64,000 nucleotides of DNA. It comes from Pseudomonadota bacterium (GTDB lineage Bacteria > Myxococcota_A > Bradymonadia > Bradymonadales > GCA-2716585). Positions 61,637-64,000 of this stretch are shown here, piece after piece. The stretch is from positions 1-64,000 of the forward strand of contig SYOX01000200.1 in NCBI GenBank assembly GCA_005804885.1, written 5' to 3'. A program made the translations under genes and the position numbers. Below the pieces are notes generated by a model. It made no database searches and was not told where the DNA came from. It was given only the letters and a program-made list of their open reading frames with translations. How positions within the stretch are numbered: the first letter of the stretch is position 1; every line of letters begins with the position of its first letter.

Positions 61637-63724
61637 ATGACCTCCCTTCGCTCGACCGCTCGCCTGTGCGCCCTGACCCTCCTCCTGACCGCCGCCTGCA
61701 CCGACGACGCCCCCGTCGATCCCCCGACCGCAGAGCCCGAGGCCCAGCCCGAGGCCAGCCCCGAAGTCCAGCCCGAGGCCAACCCCGAAGCCCAGCCCGA
61801 GGCCAACCCCGAACCTGAGCCCCTCTGCACCGCCGGCCAGACCCGCTGCGCCGACGCCCGCACCGTCGAGCGCTGCGACGACCCCCTGGCGGGCTTCGCC
61901 GCCTCACCCTGCCCCGACCCCCAGATCTGCGACCAGGGCCAGTGCATCGACCCCGACTGCACCCTCGGCCAGGCCACCTGCCTCAACCTGCGCACCCTCC
62001 AGACCTGCGAAGATGTTGAAGGAATACCCACATTTACAGAGGTGACCTGCGGCGGCGACGAGGTCTGCGACGCGGCCGCCTGCCAGGCCCGCGTGTGCGA
62101 CCCGGACGCGCTGCCGACCTGCGAGGACCTCGACACCGCGCTCGTCTGCGAGCCCCCCGGCCTCTCGGTCACCCCCCAGGACTGCTTCCCCGGACAGGTC
62201 TGCGTCGACCAGGGCTGCCAGACCCAGCTGTGCAACCCCGGCACGACCATCTGCCGCGGCGACAACGTCGAGATCTGCAACGAGGTCGGCACCGCCTACG
62301 TGCTGGTCGAGACCTGCTCCCCGGACGAGATCGGCACCACCTGCTTCGACGGACAATGCATCGACGCCTGCGCCGCCGCCCGCATCGACCGCGCCTACGT
62401 CGGCTGCGAGTACACCGGCCTGGACCTGCCCAACTCCTCCGTCAGCGAGCTCCGCAATGGCTTCGCCATCGCCATCTCCAACCCCAGCGACACCCTGACG
62501 GCCAGCGTCACCATCTCCACCGAGGCCGGCCCCCAGGCCACCCTCCAGATCGCCCCGCGCTCGGTCGAGACCTTCATCGACACCGACCGCAACTTCAAGC
62601 TGCGCGGCACCGGCCTCTTCCCCTTCGCCTTCCGCGTCACCTCCACCGTCCCCGTCGTCGTCTTCCAGTTCAACTCCTACCGCACCCTCCGCGCCGCCTC
62701 CACCGACGGCTCGCTGCTCATCCCCGAGCACGCCCTCTTCGACCAGTACTTCGCCATGACCTACTCCGGCGACCGCATCGGCGCCGGCTCCGAGCCCTTC
62801 ATCGTCATCACCGCCCCCAACCCCGGCACCAGCGTCACCGTCACCACCACCGCCGACACCGCCGCCTCCATCAACGGCTCCCTCGTCGCCATCCCTGGCC
62901 TCGCCGCCGGCTCGGCCACCACCTTCACCCTCGACAGCCCCTTCCACGCCCTGGTCCTGATCGCCACCACCGGCACCAACGACCTGACCGGCTCCCTCAT
63001 CCAGGCCGACGCCCCCATCGGCGTCTACAGCGGCAACTTCGCCACCCAGGTCCCCACCGGCCGCACCTTCCGCGACCACCTCGAACAGCAGATCTTCCCC
63101 CGACAGGCCCTCGGCAAGCGCTACGTCGTGGCCAAGAGCGCCCCGCGCGGCATCAACAACGTCAACGTCGCCGATCAGCTCCGCGTCCTGGCAGACCTCG
63201 ACGGCACCACCATCACCTTCAACCCGCCCCTCCAACAGCCCGTGACCCTCGACTCCGGCCAGTGGATCGAGCTGCCCATCTCCGACCACCTCGAGGTCAA
63301 CTCCACCGAGCCCGTCATGCTCGGCATCTTCTTCGCCGGCTCCAACGGCGCACAGACCAGCTCCACCGGCGACCCCACCTTCATCCTCCAGGTCCCCACC
63401 GAGCAGTTCCGCGACAACTACGTCTTCCTCTGCCCCCCCACCTACACCACCGACTACGTCTCCATCACCGCCCCCGTCGGCGCCCAGGTCGCCCTCGACG
63501 GCCAGCCCGTCGAGCTCTCGCAAACCCCCATCGGCGACAGCAACCTCAGCGTCACCATCATCGAGGTCACCGACGGCGAACACGAGCTCATCGGCGATCT
63601 CCCCTTCGGCGTCTCCGTCTACGGCTACGGCGGCCCCCCCAGCCTCGACCCCGACAACGTCCAGAACGTCAGCTACGGCTACCCCGGCGGCCTGAACCTC
63701 AACGAGATCAACCCCAAGGAGTGA
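61637..63724 (+). CDS. IgGFc-binding-like lipoprotein (paralogue of 18271-20253)
   Basis: 695 residues from the ATG at 61637 with GGAGT upstream. Lipobox LLTAAC (residue about 18) is followed by an (EAQPEANPE)n linker (about 30-65) and Cys-rich modules (about 66-250; CADARTVERC, CDQGQCIDPDC, CLNLRTLQTC, CVDQGCQTQLC). The IgGFc-binding-like domain (about 260-690) has ISNPSDTLTASVTIS, PVVVFQFNSYRTL, SLLIPEHALFDQYFAM, HLEQQIFPRQALGKRYVVAK, EPVMLGIFFAGSNGA, PTFILQVPTEQFRDNYVFL and ELIGDLPFGVSVYGYG. This order and many residues are shared with the protein at 18271-20253, so the two are paralogues with different linkers. It is a likely surface protein of unknown ligand. A 35-bp repeat array starts 70 bp after its stop. 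Confidence 0.8.
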   Translation: MTSLRSTARLCALTLLLTAACTDDAPVDPPTAEPEAQPEASPEVQPEANPEAQPEANPEPEPLCTAGQTRCADARTVERCDDPLAGFAASPCPDPQICDQGQCIDPDCTLGQATCLNLRTLQTCEDVEGIPTFTEVTCGGDEVCDAAACQARVCDPDALPTCEDLDTALVCEPPGLSVTPQDCFPGQVCVDQGCQTQLCNPGTTICRGDNVEICNEVGTAYVLVETCSPDEIGTTCFDGQCIDACAAARIDRAYVGCEYTGLDLPNSSVSELRNGFAIAISNPSDTLTASVTISTEAGPQATLQIAPRSVETFIDTDRNFKLRGTGLFPFAFRVTSTVPVVVFQFNSYRTLRAASTDGSLLIPEHALFDQYFAMTYSGDRIGAGSEPFIVITAPNPGTSVTVTTTADTAASINGSLVAIPGLAAGSATTFTLDSPFHALVLIATTGTNDLTGSLIQADAPIGVYSGNFATQVPTGRTFRDHLEQQIFPRQALGKRYVVAKSAPRGINNVNVADQLRVLADLDGTTITFNPPLQQPVTLDSGQWIELPISDHLEVNSTEPVMLGIFFAGSNGAQTSSTGDPTFILQVPTEQFRDNYVFLCPPTYTTDYVSITAPVGAQVALDGQPVELSQTPIGDSNLSVTIIEVTDGEHELIGDLPFGVSVYGYGGPPSLDPDNVQNVSYGYPGGLNLNEINPKE

Positions 63725-63792
63725 TCCCCCTTGGCGCCCAGCTCGTCTCCGTTGGCGCACACGTCGGGATCATCGAATCAGCAGAGATGACG

Positions 63793-64000
63793 GACACTTC
63801 GAGATCGGCGAGTCGACCTCGTTGTTGGTCACCTCGAGATCGGCGAGTCGACTTCGTTGGTGGACAAGGGGGATCGGCGAGTCGACTTCGATGACGGACA
63901 CGTCGGGATCGGCGAGTCGACTTCGTTGATGCGATCTGCACGTTGACGGTCCACCCGGGCTTGCGCCCGGGCCTACAATTTGTCCTGGGACGCCCCTTCG
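63793..64000. repeat. Second copy of the 35-bp SalI-core repeat/palindromic element (truncated by window end)
   Basis: Four units of about 35 bp with core GATCGGCGAGTCGACTTCG (63793-63930) lead directly into GATCTGCACGTTGACGGTCC, ACCCGGGCTTGCGCCCGGGC and CTACAATTTGTCC. This is the same arm found at 24112-24222, with only a few differences. The right-hand arm, if present, lies beyond the window. Confidence 0.85.

Overview
The window is a high-GC (roughly 70 %) bacterial chromosome segment. It looks like Myxococcota in the broad sense, possibly Bradymonadales-like. This rests on a MXAN_5187-type C-terminal domain, repeated MopE-type DCDD...CDxxDNDCDxxID motifs, a CGNG...CD cysteine repeat followed by a GCC-TM-RRR tail resembling MYXO-CTERM, (PNND)n and (EGQP)n linkers behind lipoboxes, and about 14 lipoprotein genes among about 45 genes. 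The taxonomic call is inference. No phage genes, transposases or CRISPR arrays were seen.

Layout. 1-7.3 kb holds housekeeping and small genes: the start of thiC, DUF2203, a TerB-like/Trm112-like pair, a MXAN_5187-type membrane protein, a beta-propeller/L-asparaginase pair and mutY. 7.3-7.95 kb is a gene-free stretch with a sigma54-like promoter, a foldable transcript and a very strong intrinsic terminator (candidate ncRNA or leader). 7.95-11 kb holds a YkgJ/FliB-like Cys-cluster gene convergent with hisZ-hisG. 11-31 kb is rich in secreted and lipoprotein genes (EGQP-linker, YHYH, IgGFc-binding-like), plus tRNA-Val, a MATE exporter, an N6 DNA methyltransferase with an AETFE pentapeptide expansion, a GNAT acetyltransferase, an MBL hydrolase and two palindromic repeat elements. 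30.5-37.5 kb holds a MopE-motif lipoprotein convergent with a 1280-aa S8-like protease carrying FG-GAP repeats. 37.6-44.5 kb holds a RelE/ParE-like toxin-antitoxin pair between two copies of a promoter region, then a TPR protein, a membrane-anchored PP2C phosphatase, and a sigma factor, membrane partner and two-lipoprotein operon.

44.5-56.8 kb is the most system-like locus: five tightly coupled minus-strand genes encoding a DUF4132 protein, a 1623-aa uncharacterised protein, a MoxR-type AAA+ ATPase, a DUF5682-vWA fusion and a SWIM zinc-finger protein, behind a TTGACA-N18-TAGTAT promoter. It resembles the E. coli yehI/yehL/yehM/yehP/yehQ set but has a fused DUF5682-vWA component and a giant extra subunit. 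57-63.7 kb holds a Lys/Asp-rich lipoprotein coupled to murD, a class III fructose-1,6-bisphosphatase and a second IgGFc-binding-like lipoprotein. The window ends inside another copy of the palindromic 35-bp repeat element.

Most ORFs antisense to these genes, some over 1000 codons, are GC-driven shadows and are not listed.
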